Source of the DNA: Candidatus Latescibacterota bacterium
GTDB lineage: Bacteria; Latescibacterota; UBA2968
DNA length: 64,000 nucleotides
Reading direction: 5' to 3'
Assembly (NCBI GenBank): GCA_021295695.1
Contig: JAGWBW010000001.1
Location: 32,093-96,092, forward strand
Shown here: positions 19,069 to 27,987 of the stretch, one piece after another
How the letters are laid out: each line of letters opens with the position of its first letter
Position numbering within the stretch: position 1 is the first letter of the stretch
Made by a program: the position numbers and the translations under genes
The notes under the pieces: generated by a model
Told to the model about the DNA's origin: nothing
What the model saw: the letters and a program-made list of their open reading frames with translations, nothing else
Database searches by the model: none

Positions 19069-19809
19069 TCAATACTGCCAGTATTCCCTGACGTGCTCGG
19101 GTATGGATGTTTCGGAGATTTGCTTTCGGCTTTTCCGGACCTCCTGTATCCGCTCTTTGAGCGGCGCATTTCCCTTTGTCCGAGATGTGTACAAACCGGT
19201 GATATATCGTCGCAACCGATGGATGGGCACTACGCCGTGCCAGACTTCTGGTATGCGAAAGACGACACTGCCCGCTTTCAGGTTGATTGGAATGTACTGA
19301 CCCGATTGAATATCTTCCTTTGTGGGCAGAACTCGGCCCGGGTCACACACAGATGCAAAATGATACAAATGCGTGCCGGGCACATAGGTCAACGCCCCGG
19401 AGTTGACATCGATATCGTCCAGATAAATCATTGTTGCCAGCCACTGAAAGGGCGTGGCGAGATCCGTCTGGCTACCGTCTGAGTGTCGCCCCACGCCTTT
19501 GTATTCTGGCGTGTACCGGTTGGTTTTCATTTGTAAAAGAAAAGGCTGCGGCTCATCCAGGATCGCCGATACGATCCCCAAAATGCGAGGATGAGAAAAT
19601 AAGCTGCCCAGAGCGGGGTAATTTAACAGCGGTTCGTTTCGCAGACTGTCCCGGCTGCCGGGTTCACCCGGTCCCATATCCATATCCAGATATGCCTGTT
19701 CTAACTCCCGGCGGATTGCATCGAGCTCATCTTGCGAGAGCAAGTTGTGTAAGACGCCTACGCCGTTCTTCCATGCGGCTTCAACAGCCGCTCTATCTTC
19801 TGCGTCCAT
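19069..19809 (-). CDS. Phytanoyl-CoA dioxygenase (PhyH) family oxygenase
   Basis: Fe(II)/2-oxoglutarate dioxygenase fold. The facial triad is visible: His109 and Asp111 in GRHSDGS, and His191 in EVWHGVV. Arg201 in RRYITGLY is placed to bind 2-oxoglutarate. SGALTYVPGTHLYH is the usual family loop. The 246-residue size is standard. AGGAGA stands before the ATG. Substrates in this family range from phytanoyl-CoA to many secondary metabolites, and the neighbours do not reveal which. Divergent from the amidotransferase at 19942. Confidence 0.85.
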   Translation of the reverse strand: MDAEDRAAVEAAWKNGVGVLHNLLSQDELDAIRRELEQAYLDMDMGPGEPGSRDSLRNEPLLNYPALGSLFSHPRILGIVSAILDEPQPFLLQMKTNRYTPEYKGVGRHSDGSQTDLATPFQWLATMIYLDDIDVNSGALTYVPGTHLYHFASVCDPGRVLPTKEDIQSGQYIPINLKAGSVVFRIPEVWHGVVPIHRLRRYITGLYTSRTKGNAPLKERIQEVRKSRKQISETSIPEHVREYWQY

Positions 19810-19941
19810 TTCCGTCTCCTGTTCAAGTCCTTTATAATCTGTTCGCTTTGCAATATTTTAACCTTGTTCTTCATTCCATGATGTCACATATTTGTGCATT
19901 CATCAAGCAAAAAGCGTTGCCAATTCTACCCAATTTTTAAA

Positions 19942-20640
19942 ATGTCACGTCCAATAATCGGTATTACGACCAGCTTTCTTTCGAAAAGCAAACAGCAATC
20001 ACTAAATCACGAATATGTGATTGCGGTAGAACGCGCGGGTGGCTGTCCTCTCATTTTGCCTATGACGGAGGAACAGGAAACGCTCGCGCCACTGTTTGCC
20101 CTGCTCAACGGCCTGATTATCACAGGCGGTCCCGGCATTACCGAGGGTTTGGTTGGCAAGTTGCCCAAAGACCTGCCTGCGGTTGTGCCCACGCGCTATA
20201 AAAATGATATTCGCGCTTTTGAATACGCGCAAAAAAAACAGATGCCCGTTTTGGGCATCTGCTATGGCATGCAATTTATCAATGCTCGATATGGCGGCAC
20301 GATCTATGCCGATATTCAAATACAATGCGATGTCGATCCGCATTCACCCAATCGCACAGAAGATCCCGTTTACCACACGGTCTCGCTTGATCCCGATTCC
20401 CATCTCTCGTCTATTCTGGACAAGACCGAATGTGCGACCAATAGCTTTCACCTTCAGGGTCTCGAGACGGTTGGCGGAGAACTCAATATAAGTGCTCGTA
20501 GTGAGGATCGAGTCATAGAAGGCATCGAAACGCCGGATGGTCGCATTATCGGTGTGCAGTTCCATCCCGAAAAAATGCCCAATACGATCTTCGATCACAT
20601 CTTTAATCACTTGCTCACCCAAGCTCAAGCCATGTCCTAA
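19942..20640 (+). CDS. Class I glutamine amidotransferase-like hydrolase (PuuD / peptidase C26 family)
   Basis: Gamma-glutamyl-gamma-aminobutyrate hydrolase family. Nucleophile Cys107 lies in LGICYGMQFIN, and the His208/Glu210 pair in GVQFHPE. The N-terminus PIIGITTSF is typical. It probably hydrolyses a gamma-glutamyl amide. The start is ATG 19942, where similarity begins; a longer frame from 19894 adds 16 residues without a family counterpart. No Shine-Dalgarno is visible, so the message could be leaderless or weakly translated. Its stop overlaps the convergent rhodanese stop. Confidence 0.85.
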   Translation: MSRPIIGITTSFLSKSKQQSLNHEYVIAVERAGGCPLILPMTEEQETLAPLFALLNGLIITGGPGITEGLVGKLPKDLPAVVPTRYKNDIRAFEYAQKKQMPVLGICYGMQFINARYGGTIYADIQIQCDVDPHSPNRTEDPVYHTVSLDPDSHLSSILDKTECATNSFHLQGLETVGGELNISARSEDRVIEGIETPDGRIIGVQFHPEKMPNTIFDHIFNHLLTQAQAMS

Positions 20641-21041
20641 ATACCTGATACTACTGGATATCCCTCCTCTTTCCAATAGGTAATCCCGCCGATCATTTCC
20701 TTCACGGAAAATCCCAGGGCACTCAATTTCACAGCGGCTTTTGTCGCTCCGTTACACCCCGGTCCCCAGCAGTACACCACGATCAATCGGTCTTTGGGAA
20801 ACTCGGTCATTCGCGCCTCGGTCATATCATTGTGATCAATGTGAATGGCTCCGGCAGCGTGACCGTTGAGATAGGCTTCTTTATCGCGGACATCAATAAA
20901 CTCAAAACTATCGATTCCATTTTCCAGATCCGCATTCACATCAAACGGATCGGTCTCACATCGCAACTTATATGAAAAAAATTCTTGTATCTTATCAGGC
21001 GAAGCGGGTGGTGTTTCACAAACGCGGGAAAAAGCTGTCAT
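20637..21041 (-). CDS. Rhodanese-like sulfurtransferase domain protein
   Basis: Single rhodanese domain of 134 residues: FEFIDVRDKEAYLNGHAAGAIHI, then the active loop VVYCWGPGCNGATKAA with Cys91 as the persulfide-forming residue and Cys96 nearby. It ends in GGITYWKEEGYPVV, as usual for GlpE/PspE-like proteins. GGAGG lies just before ATG 21041; the longer upstream frame runs back into the sulfatase gene and is not needed. It follows the second sulfatase by 34 bases, so both may be read together, perhaps linking sulfate-ester breakdown and sulfur handling, though that is speculation. Confidence 0.85.
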   Translation of the reverse strand: MTAFSRVCETPPASPDKIQEFFSYKLRCETDPFDVNADLENGIDSFEFIDVRDKEAYLNGHAAGAIHIDHNDMTEARMTEFPKDRLIVVYCWGPGCNGATKAAVKLSALGFSVKEMIGGITYWKEEGYPVVSGI

Positions 21042-21075
21042 TGCAACCTCCAAAAAAGTTGAACGCTTAACTATT

Positions 21076-22617
21076 CTACCGAGCGAGATAATCGTCAAAG
21101 TCTCGTGCGGGATCATCGCTGATCACTTTGGGCGCGTACAGAGGTGTATCGACCTCGACCAATTTGCCGTCGCCCCTCAGAATTTGATTGGGAGTTTGCA
21201 TTTTTACACGCGCTGGATATTTGGCACGCAATTCAGCGGTTTGCTTTTCGCGCAGGGCTTCTACTTCGTCGAAGTCAAATCCATCCAGTACGGCTTCTCG
21301 CAATGCTTTTAAGTCGGCATTGTCGGGATCATCTTTCAACAAATTGCATTGCTCGTCGGGATCGGTTTCCATATCGAAGGCGAGGTCTTCACAATCTCGA
21401 AATGCGATATACTTGTACTGTCTGGAGCGAATCATTCGGAACTCCGTGCCCTTGCCCCAGCGCGGATTTGTCGATTCGGTAATCACGCCCGCACGGTTAT
21501 CGAGCGCAGAACTCGTTTCTCCCTTTAATACATCCGTCAAATCCACACCATCCAGCTCATCTGGACAATTTAGACCCACCAACCCGCAGAGTGTGGGAAA
21601 GAGATCGGCGAGGCTTACGGGTGTACGTATTTCTCTCGCCTTCAGGCTACCGTTGCGGTGTTCGGGAAGCGAACAGATAAAAGGTACATGGGCGGCGGCT
21701 TCGTGCCATGTATTTTTCCACCATATCCCGTGTTCGCCCACCAGTTCTCCGTGATCTGATGTATATACAATGACCGTATTGTCCAAAAATCCATCGCGGT
21801 CGAGCAAGGCGAGAAAATCGCCCAAAATTTCGTCCAGAAAATCGACTGCCGCAAAATAAGCTGCGCGCGCTTTCAGCATTTCATCTTCAGCTATCTCGTC
21901 GGTGCGAAATCCCCTGATCGCGCCCAGGGTCATTGGATGGTCGGCACTGTCGCCTGTGCGGCGCACCCAGGGTGGTGTCACCCCTTCGGGATAATAGCGG
22001 TCGAAAAAACGCTTCGGCGCAGTTAGTGGGAAGTGCGGGCGGCTAAATGACGTATAGACCAGCCACGGCTTGTCGGGATTGGCATGGCGATGTTCGCGCA
22101 GCCAGGCAAGCGATTCGCGCGCAATCATATTTTCTTGCAGGAGGGATTCGGGCACCTCGCTGATTCCCGCATCGACTGTGCGCGTCCGCAAACCATCTTC
22201 TGTTTTGTCCAATGGATCGGGCTGATGAGAACACGGACCACCAAAATCGCCGTAGGGCCGCGCGCCAAATCCGGCGTGTTGTAAAGACCCGCCCAGGTGC
22301 GTTTTGCCTACGACCGCTGTTTCATATCCATTGGCCTGAAAATGACTGCCAAATGTGGGCAAATCGGGGTCCAAAATCGACCCATTGGTCCACGCGCCAC
22401 ACCGATGAGGGTGTCGCCCTGTAAGCATCGAAATACGACTTGGAGTACACAGAGGCATCTGACAATAGGCAGCGTCAAAATTGACGCCCTGTGCGATCAA
22501 ACCATCCAATGTGGGCGTATGACAGGGTTCACCGCCCAGTTCGTGGCTACGAGCCGACAAAAAGCGAAAACTGTGTTCGTCACTGTGCAAAATCAGGATA
22601 TTTGGACTTTTAGACAT
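21076..22617 (-). CDS. Sulfatase (formylglycine type, choline-sulfatase-like)
   Basis: Type I sulfatase. Cys57 in MPLCTPSRISMLTGRHPH is the residue converted to formylglycine. ILHSDEHSFRFLSA supplies N-terminal metal ligands, VVGKTHLGG a conserved substrate-site Lys/His, and YTSDHGELVGEHGIWWKN the second metal set. The pattern is closest to choline-sulfatase/arylsulfatase-like enzymes. 513 residues, no signal peptide visible. GGAGGG precedes the ATG. It differs clearly from the sulfatase at 13590, so these are not recent duplicates. Confidence 0.9.
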   Translation of the reverse strand: MSKSPNILILHSDEHSFRFLSARSHELGGEPCHTPTLDGLIAQGVNFDAAYCQMPLCTPSRISMLTGRHPHRCGAWTNGSILDPDLPTFGSHFQANGYETAVVGKTHLGGSLQHAGFGARPYGDFGGPCSHQPDPLDKTEDGLRTRTVDAGISEVPESLLQENMIARESLAWLREHRHANPDKPWLVYTSFSRPHFPLTAPKRFFDRYYPEGVTPPWVRRTGDSADHPMTLGAIRGFRTDEIAEDEMLKARAAYFAAVDFLDEILGDFLALLDRDGFLDNTVIVYTSDHGELVGEHGIWWKNTWHEAAAHVPFICSLPEHRNGSLKAREIRTPVSLADLFPTLCGLVGLNCPDELDGVDLTDVLKGETSSALDNRAGVITESTNPRWGKGTEFRMIRSRQYKYIAFRDCEDLAFDMETDPDEQCNLLKDDPDNADLKALREAVLDGFDFDEVEALREKQTAELRAKYPARVKMQTPNQILRGDGKLVEVDTPLYAPKVISDDPARDFDDYLAR

Positions 22618-22658
22618 AAACCCTCCTTGATTAATATTTGTGGAAAGTGTAAAGCGGT

Positions 22659-23543
22659 TCAGGCAACACCCTGAGATTTTTTTTGCTGTACAATTAGGCC
22701 TGCAATGATCAACGTCAACCCGACATAAGTGGAGGGAAATATATTTTCTCCCACCAAAAAGTGGATAAAGACGAGTGATAAGAATGGGGATAAAAAAATT
22801 AAATTCCCGATTCGCGCGGTATGATCAGTGAGTTTCATCGCCGACAACCACAGGACAAATGTGATGCCCATTTCAAATAATCCGACGTAAATAGTGCCGT
22901 ACAAACCCAGTATATTGATCCGAATAGTTGAAAATACAATGCAGATTGTTAGCACAAAAGGCAATGCAAAAACAAAATTCAAAAACATTCCCACAACCGG
23001 ATCTCGCGTATCCCGTTTGTTGTAAATCCAGTACAGTGCCCATAAAAAGCTGCTGAAAAGGGCCAGTCCCACACCCAGGGGATTGGAAAATCGAAATCCC
23101 ATTACATCTCCCCGAGTAGAAATCACAAACACTCCTGCATAACTCACCATCCCGCCGATCACATCCCAGAAGGTCAATTTCTGTTTCAAAAGGGGAATGG
23201 ACAATAGTGCCAGTGCTATTGCCCAGGTATAATTCAGAGGCTGCGCTTCCTGCGCGGGCAGCAGGTCATAAGCGCGCAACAATACCAGATAGTAGGCACA
23301 CGGATTGAGCAATCCCATTCCGAGGGATTGCAAATACTGTCGTCTCGTACACAAAAAAATCGCCGACCATTTGCCCTGAGCCACTATAATTAAGCCCAGA
23401 ACAATGGACGACGCAAGGACAGCATAGAACAAAAGTTGAATAGGATCTAAAACACGCAGCGACAGCTTAAATGCCGTGGCCGCCGTTGACCACAGAAAGA
23501 CGGCGGAAATTGCGTAGATATATGCTTGTTTTTGGGGGGGCAT
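22659..23543 (-). CDS. EamA/DMT-family membrane transporter
   Basis: About ten hydrophobic helices arranged as two repeats of five, the drug/metabolite transporter fold. Recognisable points are YAISAVFLWSTAATAFKLS at the start of repeat one and PLGVGLALFSSFLWALYWI at the start of repeat two. Substrate unknown. The start is ATG 23543, where the family begins; the longer frame reads into the heptamer repeat next to ftsZ. No Shine-Dalgarno is visible. It is the last minus-strand gene after ftsZ and might receive readthrough from the division cluster. Confidence 0.85.
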   Translation of the reverse strand: MPPQKQAYIYAISAVFLWSTAATAFKLSLRVLDPIQLLFYAVLASSIVLGLIIVAQGKWSAIFLCTRRQYLQSLGMGLLNPCAYYLVLLRAYDLLPAQEAQPLNYTWAIALALLSIPLLKQKLTFWDVIGGMVSYAGVFVISTRGDVMGFRFSNPLGVGLALFSSFLWALYWIYNKRDTRDPVVGMFLNFVFALPFVLTICIVFSTIRINILGLYGTIYVGLFEMGITFVLWLSAMKLTDHTARIGNLIFLSPFLSLVFIHFLVGENIFPSTYVGLTLIIAGLIVQQKKSQGVA

Positions 23544-23577
23544 AAGACGCAAGGGGGAGCTTACGTCTTGCGTCTTA
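23543..23577. repeat. Perfect 11-bp inverted repeat between ftsZ and the DMT gene
   Basis: TAAGACGCAAG (23543-23553) pairs with CTTGCGTCTTA (23567-23577) across a 13-base loop. The right arm is made of heptamer-repeat units. There is no T-run, so it is not a standard terminator; it could be an RNA hairpin protecting the 3' end of the division-cluster transcript. Confidence 0.6.
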
Positions 23578-23595
23578 CATCTCACGTCTTACCTT
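23561..23595. repeat. Heptanucleotide tandem repeat (STRR-like), five degenerate copies
   Basis: Units TTACGTC, TTGCGTC, TTACATC, TCACGTC and TTACCTT, period exactly seven, ending at the base before the ftsZ stop codon. A two-copy version with the same first and last units occurs at 52787-52800 after another gene. Confidence 0.8.
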
Positions 23596-24837
23596 TTACC
23601 CTTCTTGTTGCCTTTGTCTGCGAAGAAATGTGGGGTATTGCAGATCGTTTAGGGATATGGTGTCGATTTTGGATTTTTCCTCGGATTTTTCCTCAGATGT
23701 TTTTTCGAATTTTTTCTCGAATTTTTTCTCGAATTTTTCCTCGACTTCTTCCTCTGTCGCTGTAGGCTCGGCATCCTCAGATTCAATTTTGCGTATAAAG
23801 GCGGGGATATCTGTGCTAACAGGAGGTTCGGGTGTGAATTTCGAGTAAGAAATATTCGCATTGGGCTTCGGTGGTGAACCGGTATTAAAGCCCGTGGCAA
23901 TAACTGTGACGCGCAATTCGTCCCCGAGGTTATCATCGAGCACTGTGCCCCATATAATATTGGCTTCGTGGCCCACGGCATCGGTTATGAGATTCACAGC
24001 TTTATCCATTTCAAACAGCTTCAGTTCGCTGCTGGCCGAAATATTCACCAGCACCCCCTGAGCACCTGCAACAGATACATTGTCGAGCAATGGACTGTTT
24101 AATGCTTTTTCGGCTGCTGTAATAGCCCGGTTTTCGCCCGAAGCCTCGGCTGTACCCATCAGCGCATCGCCACCGGCTTGCATTACCGTGCGCACGTCAT
24201 TAAAGTCGAGATTCACCTCGCCGGGTATGGTGATCAAATCGGAAATACCCCGCGTGGCCTGCAACAAAACATCATCGGCGATGAGAAACGCCTCTGTCAA
24301 TGTTGTATTTTCTGAACTGATTTCTAAAAGCCGCTGATTGGGAATAATAATCACCGTATCCGCAGATCTTTTTAAGGAATCAATACCCGCTTGAGCATTG
24401 CGCATGCGCGGCATGCCCTCCATTCTAAAAGGCAGACTCACAATGCCCACAGTGAGTGCGCCTGCATCGCGAGCAATTTCGGCGACAGTGGGTGCAGCAC
24501 CTGTGCCCGTGCCGCCCCCCATGCCAGCGGTCACAAAAACCATATCGGATCCGGTCAATGCCTCGGCCACCTCGTCGCGATTTTCTTCAATAGCCTCTGC
24601 GCCAATTTCGGGATTGGCACCCGCGCCTAACCCTTTTGTCACATCGCGCCCAATTTGAATGCAATTAGGTGCCTGTGAAAGTTCGAGATCTTGTTCGTCG
24701 GTGTTGATGGCAATAAACTCAACGCCCTGCAATCCCGACTCAATCATGCGATTGATCGCATTACCACCTGACCCCCCGACGCCTACGACTCGGATTTTGG
24801 CCTGGCTATCGGCGTCAACAATGGAAAATGTAACCAT
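23596..24837 (-). CDS. ftsZ: Cell division GTPase FtsZ
   Basis: Tubulin-like GTPase that forms the Z-ring. The tubulin signature GMGGGTGTGAAP lies near residues 105-116, with VVGVGGSGGNAINRM upstream and DFNDVRTVM in the T7 region. After the globular domain comes a charged linker with repeated KFEK and SEEK units, encoded by 12-base tandem repeats (23671-23694 and 23705-23740). The conserved C-terminal peptide LQYPTFLRRQ, which binds FtsA and other partners, follows. ATG 24837 is preferred over an upstream TTG-type extension because homology starts there. It is the last gene of the division cluster, with ftsA 133 bases upstream. Confidence 0.97.
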   Translation of the reverse strand: MVTFSIVDADSQAKIRVVGVGGSGGNAINRMIESGLQGVEFIAINTDEQDLELSQAPNCIQIGRDVTKGLGAGANPEIGAEAIEENRDEVAEALTGSDMVFVTAGMGGGTGTGAAPTVAEIARDAGALTVGIVSLPFRMEGMPRMRNAQAGIDSLKRSADTVIIIPNQRLLEISSENTTLTEAFLIADDVLLQATRGISDLITIPGEVNLDFNDVRTVMQAGGDALMGTAEASGENRAITAAEKALNSPLLDNVSVAGAQGVLVNISASSELKLFEMDKAVNLITDAVGHEANIIWGTVLDDNLGDELRVTVIATGFNTGSPPKPNANISYSKFTPEPPVSTDIPAFIRKIESEDAEPTATEEEVEEKFEKKFEKKFEKTSEEKSEEKSKIDTISLNDLQYPTFLRRQRQQEG

Positions 24838-24970
24838 GAGAACCCCCTGTGTTAACAAGTAATAAAAATTGATCGGCTATTAAACATCAGTTAGCCCAAC
24901 CCAAACATACAACGGGAGATGTGTATGCGAGCACATGCAACACACAACATTAAGTAAAGACAGAAGCTCT

Positions 24971-26191
24971 TTAAAAAAAATTCTGAACCCAGTGTTTCAT
25001 GCGACCAAAAATTGAATCAAAAAAATCGCCTTCATCGGATATAAAATTACCATTTTGGTGAAACAGCCCGAATTGCACCAGCCCAACAGCGGTGGCATAG
25101 AGCGGTTCACTCACGGCATTGGCCCGCCCCGTTATCCCTCGGGGTTTGCCAATCGCCACGGGCAATTCAAAAATCTCTTTGGCCAGTTCAGCACAACCCT
25201 GGAGCATTGAACCGCCACCTGTGAGCACGATGCCTGCCCCCAGCAGATCGGCATAGTCGGTGCGGTGAATCTCCTGATTTATATGACCAAAAATTTCTTC
25301 CATACGCGCCTCAATAATCGCGGCCATTTTCGCCCGAGACACCTGGCGAGAAGGGCGTCCGGCAACTCCCGGCACATCGACCATATCGTTGGGCCTGACC
25401 AGCGATTGCAATGCACAGCCACTTTCTATCTTCATGGCTTCGGCTTGTTTCCAGGGCGTTCGCAAACCAATAGCCATATCGTTTGTCACATTTGTCCCCC
25501 CTAATCCCACAACGGCTGTATGGCGTATAGCACCGTCGTAAAATACTGCCAGATCGGTCGTGCCCCCTCCGATATCGACTAATGCCACGCCCATTTCTTC
25601 TTCGTCAGGTGTCAATACCGCATAACTCGAAGCAATGGGTTCGAGCACCAGGTCCACCACCTCTACACCTGCGCGACGGATACTTTTGCAGATATTCTGT
25701 GCTGAAGTTACGGCGCCGGTTACAATGTGTACATCGACTTCGAGTCTCACGCCCGACATGCCAATGGGGTCTTTAATACCGGGCTGATCGTCAACCACAA
25801 AAGATTGTGGCAACACATGAACAATTTCCCGATCCATGGGAATAGATACCGCTTTGGCTGCTTCAATCGCGCGTTCTTCATCATTGGCTGTAATCTCATT
25901 GTCTGATCCCGACACGGCCACAACCGCTCGCGTATTCACGCTGCGAATATGATCTCCGGCAATGCCCGCATAAACAGCACCAATGCGCGTACCCGACATT
26001 TCCTGCGCTTCTTCTATAGCAGTGCGGATAGATTGCACGGTTTTTTCCACATTGATTACCACACCGCGCTTTAGGCCATGGGAGGGACTACTGCCCAATC
26101 CCGTAATTTTGGGCGTGCCGTCATCTTCTACTTCAGCTACAACAACACAGATCTTGGTGGAGCCAATATCGAGTCCAACAATTCGATCCAT
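24971..26191 (-). CDS. ftsA: Cell division protein FtsA
   Basis: Actin-like ATPase that tethers FtsZ to the membrane. It begins MDRIVGLDIGSTKICVVV (phosphate 1 loop) and contains VALVDIGGGTTDLAVF (phosphate 2) and GIVLTGGGSMLQG (adenosine motif). A short amphipathic C-terminus, FGRMKHWVQNFF, fits membrane attachment. The start is taken at ATG 26191; an in-frame GTG six codons earlier adds residues without family support. ftsQ ends 25 bases upstream. Confidence 0.96.
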   Translation of the reverse strand: MDRIVGLDIGSTKICVVVAEVEDDGTPKITGLGSSPSHGLKRGVVINVEKTVQSIRTAIEEAQEMSGTRIGAVYAGIAGDHIRSVNTRAVVAVSGSDNEITANDEERAIEAAKAVSIPMDREIVHVLPQSFVVDDQPGIKDPIGMSGVRLEVDVHIVTGAVTSAQNICKSIRRAGVEVVDLVLEPIASSYAVLTPDEEEMGVALVDIGGGTTDLAVFYDGAIRHTAVVGLGGTNVTNDMAIGLRTPWKQAEAMKIESGCALQSLVRPNDMVDVPGVAGRPSRQVSRAKMAAIIEARMEEIFGHINQEIHRTDYADLLGAGIVLTGGGSMLQGCAELAKEIFELPVAIGKPRGITGRANAVSEPLYATAVGLVQFGLFHQNGNFISDEGDFFDSIFGRMKHWVQNFF

Positions 26192-26216
26192 CTTGTGGGT
26201 CCCTTTCACTAATGAA

Positions 26217-27035
26217 CTACTGCTGCCTTCCTACGATTACTTGATCTCGATAGCGCAGGTCAATATACGCGAGGTCTGTGCCAAGTCCAGATGTAGTCTG
26301 GGTATAGGCACGGAAATTTCGAATCTGCTTTTCGGGATTTTCAAAACGCATTTTGAGGGCCAGATCATCGGCCACCAGATAAACCGTAGCAGAATAGGGA
26401 TTGTCCGTGCAGATTTCTGAAATTTCGCGCCAAAACGCCGGTGTACGGATTTGCAATTCCGTCACAAATCCCGCCAGAGCACTTGCCCAGGAGCCATCCT
26501 TATCTCTTTGCAAATCAACACCCGTCAGAATGGGCAAATCTACCTGCGCTGCAGGGGACAGGGGAAAAATTTTGCCGGACTCATCCAGTCCCATCAAACC
26601 TTTGGGCGTGTTCAACAGCCCAACAGGCTGACGTTCTTCGATGCTAATGACCAGTGTTTCCGGTAATTCCCTATGTAGCAACACCTTTTTGACCATTGGG
26701 TGTTGTGTCACGCGTTCTGTTGCAGATTTTATATCACAGGCAAACAGGTTTGTGCCCACCTGCAATTGCGAAAGAGTCACGACCTCGGCTTCAGATATTA
26801 GGGAGTTGCCGAGGACTCTAATATGTGTCATGAGAAAGAAGTCCGAATCTGCCAGCGATGAATAGGCATTTTGGATGCCCACAACCAGCAGGCTCATCAG
26901 TGTCATAACAATTACCCAGCGTGCGAGTTTTCGCGGACGCTTCTTCGGTGTAGGTGTTGCGTTCAGGGTCGTGTTCACCGCGTCCGGTATATTTTCAGAC
27001 CTGTGAGATATGTAGATTGGTTTATACCCAGACAT
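26217..27035 (-). CDS. ftsQ: Cell division protein FtsQ
   Basis: Bitopic division protein: a basic cytosolic N-terminus (KKRPRKLARW), one transmembrane helix near residues 39-58, then a periplasmic POTRA domain (FLMTHIRVLGNSLISEAEV, then LPETLVISIEERQPVGLL) and the FtsQ beta domain. It bridges early and late divisome proteins by binding FtsL/FtsB. AGGAGG lies five bases before ATG 27035; the longer frame starting at 27059 overlaps the murB stop and is not supported. Confidence 0.9.
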   Translation of the reverse strand: MSGYKPIYISHRSENIPDAVNTTLNATPTPKKRPRKLARWVIVMTLMSLLVVGIQNAYSSLADSDFFLMTHIRVLGNSLISEAEVVTLSQLQVGTNLFACDIKSATERVTQHPMVKKVLLHRELPETLVISIEERQPVGLLNTPKGLMGLDESGKIFPLSPAAQVDLPILTGVDLQRDKDGSWASALAGFVTELQIRTPAFWREISEICTDNPYSATVYLVADDLALKMRFENPEKQIRNFRAYTQTTSGLGTDLAYIDLRYRDQVIVGRQQ

Positions 27036-27058
27036 AAAATCCTCCTGAAAAAAGTTCA

Positions 27059-27976
27059 TTATTCACCCAATATCCTTACTTCTGTTTCCAACTCAATTTT
27101 GTGAACCTGAAAAACGCGCTTTTGAACCCGCGCGATCAGCGCGATCACGTCTTCGGTGGAATTCCCTCCGAGGTTGACCATAAAATTGGCGTGTACATCC
27201 GAAACTCTCACTGACCCTATCGACATTCCTTTGCATCCAGCACTGTCGATGAGTGCTCCCGCAGAATGCCCCGGTGGATTCTTAAAAATGCACCCCGAGC
27301 TGCGGTTTGATAACGGTTGTGTACTCTTGCGTTCTGCCAACATGCGTTCCATCTCGGTGGCAATGGTTTTGGGTTCGCCTTCTGCAAGTCGAAATCCTGC
27401 TTCGACAATGAGCAGATCACCGGGCAAGTCAGTGTGTCGATATCCGAAAGAAATATTGGATTGCTCGAGGTGAATTTCCCGACCCGTTCTAAGGTCTATA
27501 CCGCGCAACCAGTTTATACGATCCATCGTTTCGCCTCCCCAGGCGCCGGCATTGCCCCATATTGCGCCGCCGATGGTGCCGGGAATCCCGCACCCAAATT
27601 CCAATCCTGTTTTGCCTGCTCGCTGGCATTGCCGAGATACTACCTGCGTGCTCGCGCCAGCCTGTATGACGCCCTCGTCGTCCCCAATCTCAATGCGCCG
27701 CGCGCCCGCTGTCAGTGAAATGACCAACCCGCGGAATCCGCTGTCGCGCACGAGGGTATTTGTTCCCCCACCCAGCGGAAAAATCGGAAGCCCGGCGTCT
27801 TTGATCAGTGGTACAGCAATGGCCAGATCACCGAGATCGGCGGGTGCAAAAAAGAGGTCCGCAGTACCGCCCAACCCAAATGTCGTGTGTTTGGCGAGGG
27901 GTTCATCGCGCTTGAGCTTTCCCCGGCATTGGCGTTGAATCTCTCTCGCGAGCAAATCGCGTTGTACATTGTACAT
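27059..27976 (-). CDS. murB: UDP-N-acetylenolpyruvoylglucosamine reductase (MurB)
   Basis: FAD enzyme that completes UDP-MurNAc. FAD-binding blocks are LAKHTTFGLGGTADLFF, PLGGGTNTLV and FGCGIPGTIGGAIWGNAGAWG. The catalytic proton-donor position is Cys in SSGCIFKNPPGHSAG, as in many type II MurB proteins, instead of the E. coli Ser. The apparent start codon lies inside a TTGTACA heptamer array (27962-27985): three ATGs seven bases apart fall in three different frames and only 27976 is in frame with the gene. AAGG sits about nine bases upstream of it. Confidence 0.94.
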   Translation of the reverse strand: MYNVQRDLLAREIQRQCRGKLKRDEPLAKHTTFGLGGTADLFFAPADLGDLAIAVPLIKDAGLPIFPLGGGTNTLVRDSGFRGLVISLTAGARRIEIGDDEGVIQAGASTQVVSRQCQRAGKTGLEFGCGIPGTIGGAIWGNAGAWGGETMDRINWLRGIDLRTGREIHLEQSNISFGYRHTDLPGDLLIVEAGFRLAEGEPKTIATEMERMLAERKSTQPLSNRSSGCIFKNPPGHSAGALIDSAGCKGMSIGSVRVSDVHANFMVNLGGNSTEDVIALIARVQKRVFQVHKIELETEVRILGE

Positions 27977-27985
27977 TGTACATTG
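27962..27985. repeat. Perfect heptanucleotide tandem repeat covering the murB start
   Basis: Three perfect TTGTACA units plus TTG fill the murC-murB junction, two bases from the murC stop. Read on the minus strand each unit contains an ATG in a different frame. Confidence 0.9.
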
Positions 27986-27987
27986 CC

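Noticed and set aside
20320..20640. Minus-strand ORF inside the amidotransferase gene
   Set aside because: It is a shadow frame; the plus-strand protein has the complete Cys-His-Glu triad.
13590..22617. Two sulfatases as part of a polysaccharide utilisation locus with SusC/SusD
   Set aside because: No SusC/SusD-like, glycoside hydrolase or polysaccharide lyase gene occurs between them; they are separated by unrelated genes on both strands.
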